This document shows, in pieces, positions 8,883 to 15,063 of a stretch of 64,000 nucleotides of DNA. The notes below the pieces were generated by a model, which made no database searches, had not been told where the DNA came from, and worked only from the letters and a program-made list of their open reading frames with translations. How positions within the stretch are numbered: position 1 is the stretch's first letter; each line of letters begins with the position of its first letter. The position numbers were made by a program, and so were the translations under genes. The stretch spans positions 1 through 64,000 of the forward strand of contig JAHBVK010000003.1 of assembly GCA_019637555.1 (NCBI GenBank), in the 5' to 3' direction. Origin of the DNA: Anaerolineae bacterium. Its GTDB lineage: Bacteria; Chloroflexota; Anaerolineae; Aggregatilineales; UBA2796.

Positions 8883-8994
8883 ATTGCCGTGCTGAACGAA
8901 CGAAGTCCCTACGAGACTCAATGCTCGGATCGTCTTAACCCACTTCAGTGGGTTTCTAGAGCATTGTAGCCGGAGGTTTTAACCTCCGGTCTAC
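8872..8994. repeat. Composite palindromic repeat, family A (copy 1)
   Basis: Three inverted repeats in a row: CACGGCAATGAATTGCCGTG (8872-8891) followed by ctgaacgaacgaagtccct; aacccacttcagtgggtt (about 8937-8954); and gtagccggaggttttaacctccggtctac (about 8966-8994). The same order of modules recurs at 37502-37630 and, inverted, at 59842-60004. Confidence 0.85.
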
Positions 8995-9032
8995 CTAAGC
9001 GTCATCAACTTCCGATCTATTCCAATCAACCG

Positions 9033-9989
9033 ATGTTAACTATGGAGACTCGATCACCAATGCGTATCTCCATCCTTTCTGATTGCCGCGTGCCGACGCG
9101 CGGCGTGGGCGGTCACGGCTTGGGGCGCGTGGCATGGGATGTCGCCAAAGAACTAGCGCGACGCGGACACGAGATCACGCTGCACGCGGGCTACGGATCG
9201 ACGGCTCCGGCGGGGGTATATACCCTGTGCCTGAGCTACGACGAGGATGATCGCGCCCGCAAGCTGGCGAAAGCGGATGCGCCGCAGCGTGATGTCTATC
9301 TTGACTTCTCGCACCATCATCATCTGAGCATCTTGCAGCCACAGTGGGCAGTGGTCAACTACATCAGCGACAGCGAAGTGAATTACCAGCCGCCCAATGC
9401 TGTGGTCTGCACACTGGCGGATCAGCGCGAGTTCCCGTGCAGCCAGCGCATACCGTTAGGCATCGACGTTGAGTCGATCCCGCTGCATCGTGCACCGCGC
9501 GAGGATTATCTAGCGTTCTGCGCCAAGATGATCGCGCACAAAGGCTTAGACTTGGCGCTGGAACTGGATGCACGCGGCACAATCCCGATCCAGTTCGCGG
9601 GCGAGATGATGTTCGGTATGGCGCTCGATCTGCCGCATTATCAAGGTGAACTGGTCGGCACATCGTTGTATCAGTTTATGGCGCAGGCACGTGGTGTGCT
9701 GCAACTGGCACGGATCGGCACGGGCGGCGGACGAATCCAACTGGAAGCAGCGGCATGTGGCACGCCCACGCTGGTGCTCGATTGGAACGGCACACAAGAA
9801 CACGTCGCCCACTGCGTCAGCGGATTCGTGTGCAGCGGACTTGACGATCTGCTGGACTCAGCGCGTGACCTACCGCTGCTCGATCCCAAGATCATGCGGA
9901 CATGGGTGGAGGCGACGCACAGCCTGCGCGTGATGGTCGATGCACTGGAGCCGCTGTTGATCGCTGCCGCTGATGGCGTGCGCTGGTGA
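9033..9989 (+). CDS. Glycosyltransferase, GT4-like
   Basis: A 318-residue second glycosyltransferase. The N-terminal MRISILSDCRVPTRGVGGHG and LGRVAWDVAKELARRGHEIT form the first Rossmann-like domain; LAFCAKMIAHKGLDLALELD and GGGRIQLEAAACGTPTLVLD form the nucleotide-sugar domain. The first glutamate of the usual E-x7-E motif is replaced (GGGRIQLE keeps only the second). Three in-frame ATGs are possible: 9033, 9042 and 9060; the last begins exactly at the conserved MRISIL and has GGAG 12 bases upstream. With the gene before it, it may decorate surface structures or phage-like particles; this is inference from position. Confidence 0.78.
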   Translation: MLTMETRSPMRISILSDCRVPTRGVGGHGLGRVAWDVAKELARRGHEITLHAGYGSTAPAGVYTLCLSYDEDDRARKLAKADAPQRDVYLDFSHHHHLSILQPQWAVVNYISDSEVNYQPPNAVVCTLADQREFPCSQRIPLGIDVESIPLHRAPREDYLAFCAKMIAHKGLDLALELDARGTIPIQFAGEMMFGMALDLPHYQGELVGTSLYQFMAQARGVLQLARIGTGGGRIQLEAAACGTPTLVLDWNGTQEHVAHCVSGFVCSGLDDLLDSARDLPLLDPKIMRTWVEATHSLRVMVDALEPLLIAAADGVRW

Positions 9990-10166
9990 AAAACGGGGTG
10001 CGAACTCTGAGATCAGCTACTCATCCGGTGGCAATGTACTCATTCTTTCAGATAAGTGTACTTATCGGAACTAAGCCACTTTCCAGCGCGATCCTCGCTG
10101 TTAATCGAGTTCAGCGGCGGTCGCATCGACTAACTCAAACTGCCCGGAGTTCACGAGGAATCACCG

Positions 10167-11288
10167 ATGCTGCTGCCCTTGCTGCACACTCTCTCGCCAC
10201 TTGCTGTAGCTCGCCGTGCCGCGATCAACTGGCTGCTGCGCGACGAGTTCACGACGAATGATGCCGCACCCGTCGCCACACCGCGTACTTGCGAACCGGG
10301 TCCCGGCACGCTGATCTTTACGCAGACGGACGGGCAGTTCGGCATCAGCGGCACAGCGTTGAGCTTTCCGACGCAATCAACGTCAGCGTGGGGTGATCAG
10401 GGGTTTTTGAGCAACGAAACCTACTCGCGGATCGCCGGACGTGCGCTGCTAACTAGCCTGAACTTCAGCACGTTCTCGTTCTCTGCCGTCGGCTTCTTCG
10501 ATGATCTGTCCTCGACGGTCAACGGCGATCAATTCCAGTTCACCGCCTCCGTCGTGCGCGTCAACGATCAGGGTGAGGTGCAGGTGATCGGATCGGCGCT
10601 CTCGACCAGCACGGACTACAAGCTGGCAATCGTGCTGCGATCCAACGGCGCGGCACATTTCATCAAAGGCGGTGCGTTCAGTGATTGGACTCTGCTGTGG
10701 ATCGGCAGCAACCGCAGCAGCGCCAACGAGAAAATCCGCTTCACTAACTTCAGCGCCGTCGGCACGTTCGATCACCTGCGCTTGCGCGATCTGCCCGCGC
10801 CGTTCGATAGCGATGAGGGCATTGCTACGCTCAACGTCGCCTCGCCAAGCAGCGGATCAAGCTACAGTGGCGACGCCAGCGGTGTGATCGATCTGACTGT
10901 CACCTCGCCTGCCTCACTGACTGGCACGAAGGCGGAACTGCGCTACCGCGTGCAGGATGCCAATAACTATTGGGTTGCCTATTTCGACAGCGCGGGCGCG
11001 TTCAAACTCGATTCGGTCAGCGGCGGCGTGGCGACCAACCGCATCAGCGTGGCAAGTGTGATCTCTACCAGCCAGACGCGCACGATCCGCGTGATCTGCG
11101 ACGGCAGCAATCACGACTGCTACACCCTCAGTGGCAGCACATGGACGAAGCGCGGATCAACAGTCAATGTCTCGCATCTGAACACGCAAACGGCGATCTC
11201 GCCTGTGCTGACCGGAGCCTATAGCATGTCCAACCTGCGCAGCTATCCGCGCACGGCTGCGGCTTATGCCGAACTTGATAATAGTTGA
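10167..11288 (+). CDS. Phage-structural-type protein with lectin-like beta-sandwich regions
   Basis: A 373-residue protein with a GAGG ribosome site 8 bases before ATG 10167. After about 25 residues it reads as two beta-rich halves: RDEFTTNDAAPVATPRTCEP then GPGTLIFTQTDGQFGISGTA, and later SPASLTGTKAELRYRVQDAN. The opening DEFT..AP..TPRTCEPGPGT pattern is common in tail-fibre or decoration proteins of phages. No enzymatic motif is visible. It leads the structural cassette, 177 bases after the second glycosyltransferase. Function as an adhesin or particle surface protein is inferred from composition and context, not from a recognised domain. Confidence 0.55.
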   Translation: MLLPLLHTLSPLAVARRAAINWLLRDEFTTNDAAPVATPRTCEPGPGTLIFTQTDGQFGISGTALSFPTQSTSAWGDQGFLSNETYSRIAGRALLTSLNFSTFSFSAVGFFDDLSSTVNGDQFQFTASVVRVNDQGEVQVIGSALSTSTDYKLAIVLRSNGAAHFIKGGAFSDWTLLWIGSNRSSANEKIRFTNFSAVGTFDHLRLRDLPAPFDSDEGIATLNVASPSSGSSYSGDASGVIDLTVTSPASLTGTKAELRYRVQDANNYWVAYFDSAGAFKLDSVSGGVATNRISVASVISTSQTRTIRVICDGSNHDCYTLSGSTWTKRGSTVNVSHLNTQTAISPVLTGAYSMSNLRSYPRTAAAYAELDNS

Positions 11289-11295
11289 GGGAGCG

Positions 11296-11405
11296 CCCTC
11301 ATCCTAAATCCTTCTCCCGCAAGGAGAAGGACTTGAAAACCCACACTGCTCTTGTCTTGTTCTCCTCTCCTTGCGGGAGAGGGGTTAGGGGTGAGGGGTG
11401 AGGGC
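11296..11405. repeat. Family B repeat pair (ccctca-cctctcccgcaa type), inverted
   Basis: Two copies in opposite orientation: ccctcatcctaaatccttct..ccgcaaggagaagg and tctcctctccttgcgggaga..ggttaggggtgagg. Copies of the same element fill most gaps of the phage-like cassette: 13653, 13764, 14634, 14854 and 17657. Confidence 0.85.
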
Positions 11406-11424
11406 TACGCAAGGAGATCACATC

Positions 11425-11682
11425 ATGCCCTACACCGTGCGTCTATTGACGCGCTGGCAAGCAACCGACACTGGCAACCAGATCGAAGCAGCGTTGCTGC
11501 ATCCTAGGTCCGGCGTCGCCTACAGCGATGTCACCAGACAGCTAGATAGCAACATCGTGCCAGCACCAAACGCGCTGGTCGCCGAAGTCTATCCCGTCGA
11601 TGACAGCTTACTCGCCGCCCTTGACGCCGATCCGAACCTGATCGTGTTATGGAGCGAACCCGATGTCGAAACGCCAAAATGA
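11425..11682 (+). CDS. Small protein of unknown function in the phage-like cassette
   Basis: An 85-residue protein (MPYTVRLLTRWQATDTGNQI..). The start at 11425 has AAGGAG 9 bases upstream, which is decisive over earlier in-frame codons inside the repeat. It reads as a compact alpha/beta domain with no membrane segment or metal motif. Its end overlaps the next small gene by 20 bases, indicating coupling. I do not recognise it; its place in the cassette suggests an accessory structural or assembly protein. Confidence 0.5.
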   Translation: MPYTVRLLTRWQATDTGNQIEAALLHPRSGVAYSDVTRQLDSNIVPAPNALVAEVYPVDDSLLAALDADPNLIVLWSEPDVETPK

Positions 11683-11851
11683 CAAACTGACCAGATTGGA
11701 GAAAGCGGCGTTAAAGAATGCCATCCGCACGCGCTTCGGTATTGCGGTGGGTCGGCTCAACGCCCTGATCGATGACAACGACGACGCGCTCGACGCCGTG
11801 CGGATCGAACGCCTGCTCACCAGCTATCTACGCACCGTAACGAAGGGCTAA
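11663..11851 (+). CDS. Small basic helical protein of unknown function
   Basis: A 62-residue, lysine/arginine-rich, all-helical-looking protein (LTRLEKAALKNAIRTRFGIA..). GGAG about 8 bases before the ATG and the 20-base overlap with the preceding gene support it. Possibly a nucleic-acid-binding or assembly-chaperone-like small protein of the cassette, but nothing specific is visible. Confidence 0.45.
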   Translation: MSKRQNDKLTRLEKAALKNAIRTRFGIAVGRLNALIDDNDDALDAVRIERLLTSYLRTVTKG

Positions 11852-11865
11852 ACACCGAGGGTTAT

Positions 11866-11984
11866 AGCACCTCGGCTACAGTAAATAGCTAAACCTGGCT
11901 AAAGCCAGCTCACGGTTGTCTAGCAGTAGTCGGCTTCAGCCGACTTTCGCAGAGTTTTGTAGCCGGAGCGCTTTAGCCTCCGGC
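11866..11984. repeat. Family A variant repeat (subfamily 2)
   Basis: Contains the hairpins ctggctaaagccag, agtcggcttcagccgact and gtagccggagcgctttagcctccggc. The last two, with the linker ttcgcagagttttgtagccgg, recur almost unchanged at about 14965-15029. Confidence 0.75.
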
Positions 11985-12025
11985 GTTAGCAGCGCAACCA
12001 TAGCGGCGAGGACAACCACAAACCT

Positions 12026-12682
12026 ATGCTCGAACAACTCAGCAACCCGATCACCTTCTACGCCTTTTACAGCGCCAGCAAAGTCGGTAAGACCGGACTG
12101 ACCGTCAGCGCCGACATCCGGCGCGGATCAACCTCGCTGGCAAGCGGATCAGCCGCTACCGAGATCGGCGGCGGACTGTACAGCGTCACGCTTTCCGGCA
12201 CGAACACAGGCACGGAAGGTTTGTACACCTGCATCTTCAAGACCAGCGATAGCACCGTCGATCAACGCGATCTTCCGGCGCTGTGGGCAGTCGGCGTGGC
12301 GGGCTTGGAATATCTCGACGCCGCGATCTCCAGCCGCGCTGCATCCGGTGGTACGGTGACGATTGCCAGCCCCGTCGCGCAATCAGGCAACGCCACCGTG
12401 CGGCAGGGCAAGGATTACGCCAGCGCGATCAGCACGGCGCTCATCTGGACGCTGACCAATCCGCCATCACCGACGCCCTCAAGCGTGCTGTTCACCTGCC
12501 GTGCGCTCAATCTCAGTAAGGCGTGCAGCTATTCCAGCCCCACGATCACGCTGGAACTAACCGCCGCCGAAACCGCCGCGCTTGCCGCTGGCATCTATCC
12601 GTTCGAGATCGAAGCGACCATTTCCGGTTTGAAGCATCCCGGACTGGTCGCGGGGACTATCACTGTGGAGCGCGATCTATGA
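12026..12682 (+). CDS. Phage-structural-type protein, Ig-like / baseplate-upper-protein-like
   Basis: A 218-residue beta-rich protein. The first half (FYAFYSASKVGKTGLTVSAD, then EIGGGLYSVTLSGTNTGTEG) resembles an Ig-like domain; the middle EYLDAAISSRAASGG segment is a hallmark stretch of many phage neck or tail proteins; the second half (TVRQGKDYASAISTALIWTL, ending EIEATISGLKHPGLVAGTIT) looks like the N-terminal domain of BppU-type baseplate proteins. Its stop overlaps the next start in an ATGA arrangement, so the two are translationally coupled. Role in a particle is inferred. Confidence 0.55.
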   Translation: MLEQLSNPITFYAFYSASKVGKTGLTVSADIRRGSTSLASGSAATEIGGGLYSVTLSGTNTGTEGLYTCIFKTSDSTVDQRDLPALWAVGVAGLEYLDAAISSRAASGGTVTIASPVAQSGNATVRQGKDYASAISTALIWTLTNPPSPTPSSVLFTCRALNLSKACSYSSPTITLELTAAETAALAAGIYPFEIEATISGLKHPGLVAGTITVERDL

Positions 12683-13281
12683 GCATTCGCCCCGGTATGG
12701 AACCACTGATCCGTCACCTGCGTGCACTCACCGCCGTCGATGTCGATTCCGCCACCGTCGCGGGCGTCGCCCAGTGGTCGGATCAACACCTGCAAGATGA
12801 ACTGGATCGCACGCAGCAAACGTGGCTTGGCGTGCGCCTAACGCCGCTGACCTCGTTACTCGATGGTAGTCCGATCACCACCAGCTACGCCGTGCCGACT
12901 ACCGTTCCGGGCTGGATCGAAAACCCCGGCGTAAATTCCGGTTGGGCGGTCAAGACCGTCGGCGGGAGTGTGATCGGCACGGCGTTGTGCGCACCAAATC
13001 TCAATTCACGCTTGCTGGACTTCGGCAGTATCGATCAACGCGGCGCGGCGTACTATCTGGACTGCCGCAGCTACGATCTGCACCGCGCGGCAGCCGCGAT
13101 CTGGCGACAGAAAGCCGCCGCCCTCGCCCAAAATGTCGATTGGTCGTCCGATAACCACGACCTCAGCGCGGCTCAGGAATACGATCACGCGCTGCAACTG
13201 GCGGAACACTACGAGCAGCTATCCGCGCCCGTCGCCTCGCGCTTCATCCGCTACGACGAAGAAACACGCGGAGGCTGGTAA
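12679..13281 (+). CDS. Phage head-tail-connector-like protein
   Basis: A 200-residue protein starting at ATG 12679, overlapping the preceding stop. The C-terminal helical part (YDLHRAAAAIWRQKAAALAQ followed by DWSSDNHDLSAAQEYDHALQ) has the pattern of gp6-like connector proteins that sit between portal and tail, where a DxYxAAA..W helix is followed by a polar segment and a second helix. The N-terminal half is unassigned. The next gene begins immediately after its stop. No portal gene, its natural partner, is in the window. Confidence 0.5.
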   Translation: MSIRPGMEPLIRHLRALTAVDVDSATVAGVAQWSDQHLQDELDRTQQTWLGVRLTPLTSLLDGSPITTSYAVPTTVPGWIENPGVNSGWAVKTVGGSVIGTALCAPNLNSRLLDFGSIDQRGAAYYLDCRSYDLHRAAAAIWRQKAAALAQNVDWSSDNHDLSAAQEYDHALQLAEHYEQLSAPVASRFIRYDEETRGGW

Positions 13282-13647
13282 TTGATCAACGACAACCGAC
13301 TCTATTTCATGCGGCAACAACTACTGGCGCTGCTGCCCGATACGGCGATCCTGCAAGCGGTCACGCGGATCAGTGACGGCGCGGGCAGCTATATCGAGAC
13401 GTGGACGCCCATCGTCGGGGGGACTGTCCCCTGCCGTCTCGATCCCGCGAATCTGTCGCGCCAGCACGATCAGTTCGCGCTCAGTGAAGGCTTGACCAGC
13501 GCCTATCAACTCACGCTGCCCTACAACGCGCCGCTAGAAGCTGATCAGCGCATCGTGATCGGCGGCGATGCCTACGAAATCCGCCGACTCGCCACTGCCC
13601 ACGATTGGAACGTCAGCCAGCGTGTGCTGGTCACGAAGGTGGAGTAA
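13282..13647 (+). CDS. Phage head-closure / head-tail-joining-like protein
   Basis: A 121-residue protein starting with TTG directly after the previous stop; GGAGG 7 bases upstream supports this start. The layout (short helix MRQQLLALLPDTAILQAVTR, then a beta barrel with GSYIETWTPIVGGTVPCRLD and ADQRIVIGGDAYEIRRLATA) matches small head-closure proteins, with the characteristic pattern that the measured property and its column entry (IVIGGDAYEIRR) close the barrel. Position after the connector-like gene and before a DUF3168-like gene is exactly the order used in siphophage neck modules. Confidence 0.6.
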   Translation: MINDNRLYFMRQQLLALLPDTAILQAVTRISDGAGSYIETWTPIVGGTVPCRLDPANLSRQHDQFALSEGLTSAYQLTLPYNAPLEADQRIVIGGDAYEIRRLATAHDWNVSQRVLVTKVE

Positions 13648-13652
13648 AGCGA

Positions 13653-13694
13653 ACCCTCACCCCTAGCCCCTCTCCCGCAAGCGGATAGAGGGGA
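13653..13694. repeat. Family B repeat
   Basis: accctcacccctagcccctc then tcccgcaagcggatagaggg, immediately after the head-closure-like gene. Confidence 0.8.
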
Positions 13695-13712
13695 ATTGTT
13701 CAAAGGTCATCT

Positions 13713-13799
13713 ATGAGTACAACGTCTATCGTCCTGCAAGCACATATTAACGTCACGATTGATCACCCTCTCCCGCCGACGGGAGAGGGCAGGGGGTGA
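13713..13799 (+). pseudogene. 28-codon gene remnant ending in a repeat
   Basis: An ATG at 13713 opens a 28-residue frame (MSTTSIVLQAHINVTID, then residues encoded by the family B repeat and a stop). The site, between head-closure-like and DUF3168-like genes, is where neck modules normally carry a gp10-type gene. It may be the 5' stub of such a gene cut off by the repeat. Evidence is positional; it could also be chance. Confidence 0.3.
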
Positions 13800-13803
13800 G
13801 GGC
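13764..13803. repeat. Family B repeat
   Basis: caccctctcccgccgacggg and the following agagggcagggggtgagggc form a hairpin that abuts the start of the next gene; the gagggc part lies at its ribosome-site distance. Confidence 0.8.
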
Positions 13804-13804
13804 T

Positions 13805-14197
13805 ATGTTCACCGCTATCGAAACCGCACTCTACGTCAAACTGACCACGACGGGCGGCACGGCATTGTACGCGGATCGCGTCTACGCGGTGCAAGCGCCT
13901 CTCGATACCGCGCTGCCTTGCTGCGTTTTCAACTACATCACGGGCGGCGATCTGAACCTCAGCCCGTCGCGCCTGATCGACGTGCGCTACCGCGTGGAGA
14001 TCGCCGCCGTTGAGCAATCGCAAGCACGCCAAGCCGCCGATCTGATCATCAGCGCGCTGCACCGCCAACCGTTAACCGTCAGCGGCTATCACCATCTCGC
14101 CACCACGCTGACCGAACTGACCAGCCGCGTCGAGAACATCGAAGGTCGGCAGTTCTGGCTGCGCGGCGCAGAATTCCGCATCCGCCTAAGCCAGTGA
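13805..14197 (+). CDS. Phage tail-completion-like protein (DUF3168 type)
   Basis: A 130-residue protein. The features of DUF3168/gpU-like tail terminators are visible: an opening helix MFTAIETALYVKLTTTGGTA, a short YADRVYAVQAPLDTALPCCV strand pair, a DVRYRVEIAAVEQSQARQAA segment, LIISALHR, and the closing strand FWLRGAEFRIRLS. The start at ATG 13805 is chosen over a GTG at 13796 inside the repeat. In siphophages this protein caps the tail and joins it to the neck, which agrees with the genes on either side. Confidence 0.65.
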   Translation: MFTAIETALYVKLTTTGGTALYADRVYAVQAPLDTALPCCVFNYITGGDLNLSPSRLIDVRYRVEIAAVEQSQARQAADLIISALHRQPLTVSGYHHLATTLTELTSRVENIEGRQFWLRGAEFRIRLSQ

Positions 14198-14206
14198 GGT
14201 AACGAT

Positions 14207-14623
14207 ATGTCCGAATTTCTCGGCGGCAGCGCAGGCGTATTCGAGTTCATCCATGCGGGCGGCACGATGTTGCTCAACGATCAACACCAGCGCATCAGTT
14301 TCCAAACCTTCACCGAGCCGATTGATACGACCAGCGGCACGATCAGTTGGCGGCAGTACGCGGCGGGACTCTCGCGTTGGCTATGCACCTATTCCGGCTA
14401 CAACAACGGCACGGCATCGCCACTCGGCACGGCTGATCTGAAGGCACTCAAAGCCGCGTTCGGCACGGTGCGCTATTCGCCCTTCGGCACGATCACGGGC
14501 AGCAACCGACTTTACGGCGCGGCGCTGGTCACCAACGTCGAGCAAACCTATCCCTATGACGATCTCGCCGCCGTCCGCATAGATTGGCAGGGATCGGGCA
14601 TCCTCTTTGAGGATGTGTGGTGA
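14207..14623 (+). CDS. Phage tail-tube-like protein
   Basis: A 138-residue protein with GAGG 7 bases before its ATG. The sequence alternates short strands (MLLNDQHQRISFQTFTEPID; SGTISWRQYAAGLSRWLCTY; RYSPFGTITGSNRLYGAALV; VRIDWQGSGILFEDV), with the N-to-C order expected of a small major-tail-tube beta barrel. Its place directly after a tail-completion-like gene supports this. The chaperone pair and tape-measure gene that normally follow a tail-tube gene are absent; a 440-base repeat-filled gap takes their place. Confidence 0.5.
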   Translation: MSEFLGGSAGVFEFIHAGGTMLLNDQHQRISFQTFTEPIDTTSGTISWRQYAAGLSRWLCTYSGYNNGTASPLGTADLKALKAAFGTVRYSPFGTITGSNRLYGAALVTNVEQTYPYDDLAAVRIDWQGSGILFEDVW

Positions 14624-14853
14624 GATAACCACTACCCTCATCCCAGCCCCTCTCCCGCAAGCGGGCTGAGGGGACGACAGTAAAAGATTGACTCGATGAA
14701 ATGGGCATGGAAGGCTCATCCAGATGGTCAGCAGTACCGTTCTTTTAGTGCACTTATTGACTCAGCACTACCTTGAAACAGGAATTACCACTTCCTACAC
14801 CTGTTCAATAGCATTGCCTTCCAGCCCGTTGTTATCGCTAAGAAATCTACTGT

Positions 14854-14940
14854 CGCCCCCTCAGCCCGCAAGCGGGAGAAGGGCTAATTCCTACTCCCCC
14901 TCTAACCGCTTGCGGGAGAGGGGCTGGGGGGTGAGGGCTG
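14854..14940. repeat. Family B repeat pair, inverted
   Basis: gccccctcagcccgcaagcg.. faces ..cgcttgcgggagaggggctg across about 20 bases, giving a large potential hairpin. Confidence 0.8.
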
Positions 14941-14964
14941 ACTAGACCAACTCACACACGTTAT

Positions 14965-15029
14965 CTAGCCGGAGTCGGCTTCAGCCGACTTTCACAGAGT
15001 TTTGTAGCCGGGGCGTTTTAACCCCCGGC
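14965..15029. repeat. Family A variant repeat (subfamily 2)
   Basis: agtcggcttcagccgacttt then cacagagttttgtagccggg and gcgttttaacccccggc; nearly the same as the copy in 11866-11984. It ends about 35 bases before the tail-protein start. Confidence 0.75.
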
Positions 15030-15063
15030 GTCCTATTCGGAAAATCGGGAGCAACCCAAACCC

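Larger units (their letters stand above)
14624..15063. other. Repeat-filled gap where tail-assembly genes would be expected
   Basis: Holds a family B copy (14634-14675), a 26-codon stub ORF (ATG 14696 to TGA 14776, reading MKWAWKAHPDGQQYRSFSAL..), an inverted family B pair (14854-14940), and a family A variant (about 14965-15029). No other coding signal is visible. The stub could be the remains of a deleted gene. Confidence 0.6.

Noticed and set aside
9986..10261. 91-residue ORF between the second glycosyltransferase and the structural cassette
   Set aside because: Starts inside the glycosyltransferase stop, has unordered composition (Ser/Arg-rich), and overlaps the well-supported gene at 10167.
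12523..12678. Upstream extension of the connector-like ORF
   Set aside because: It overlaps the Ig-like gene in another frame; the ATGA overlap at 12679 is the better start.
14724..14945. 73-residue ORF in the 440-base gap
   Set aside because: Its second half is family B repeat sequence and it has no ribosome site; treated as non-coding.
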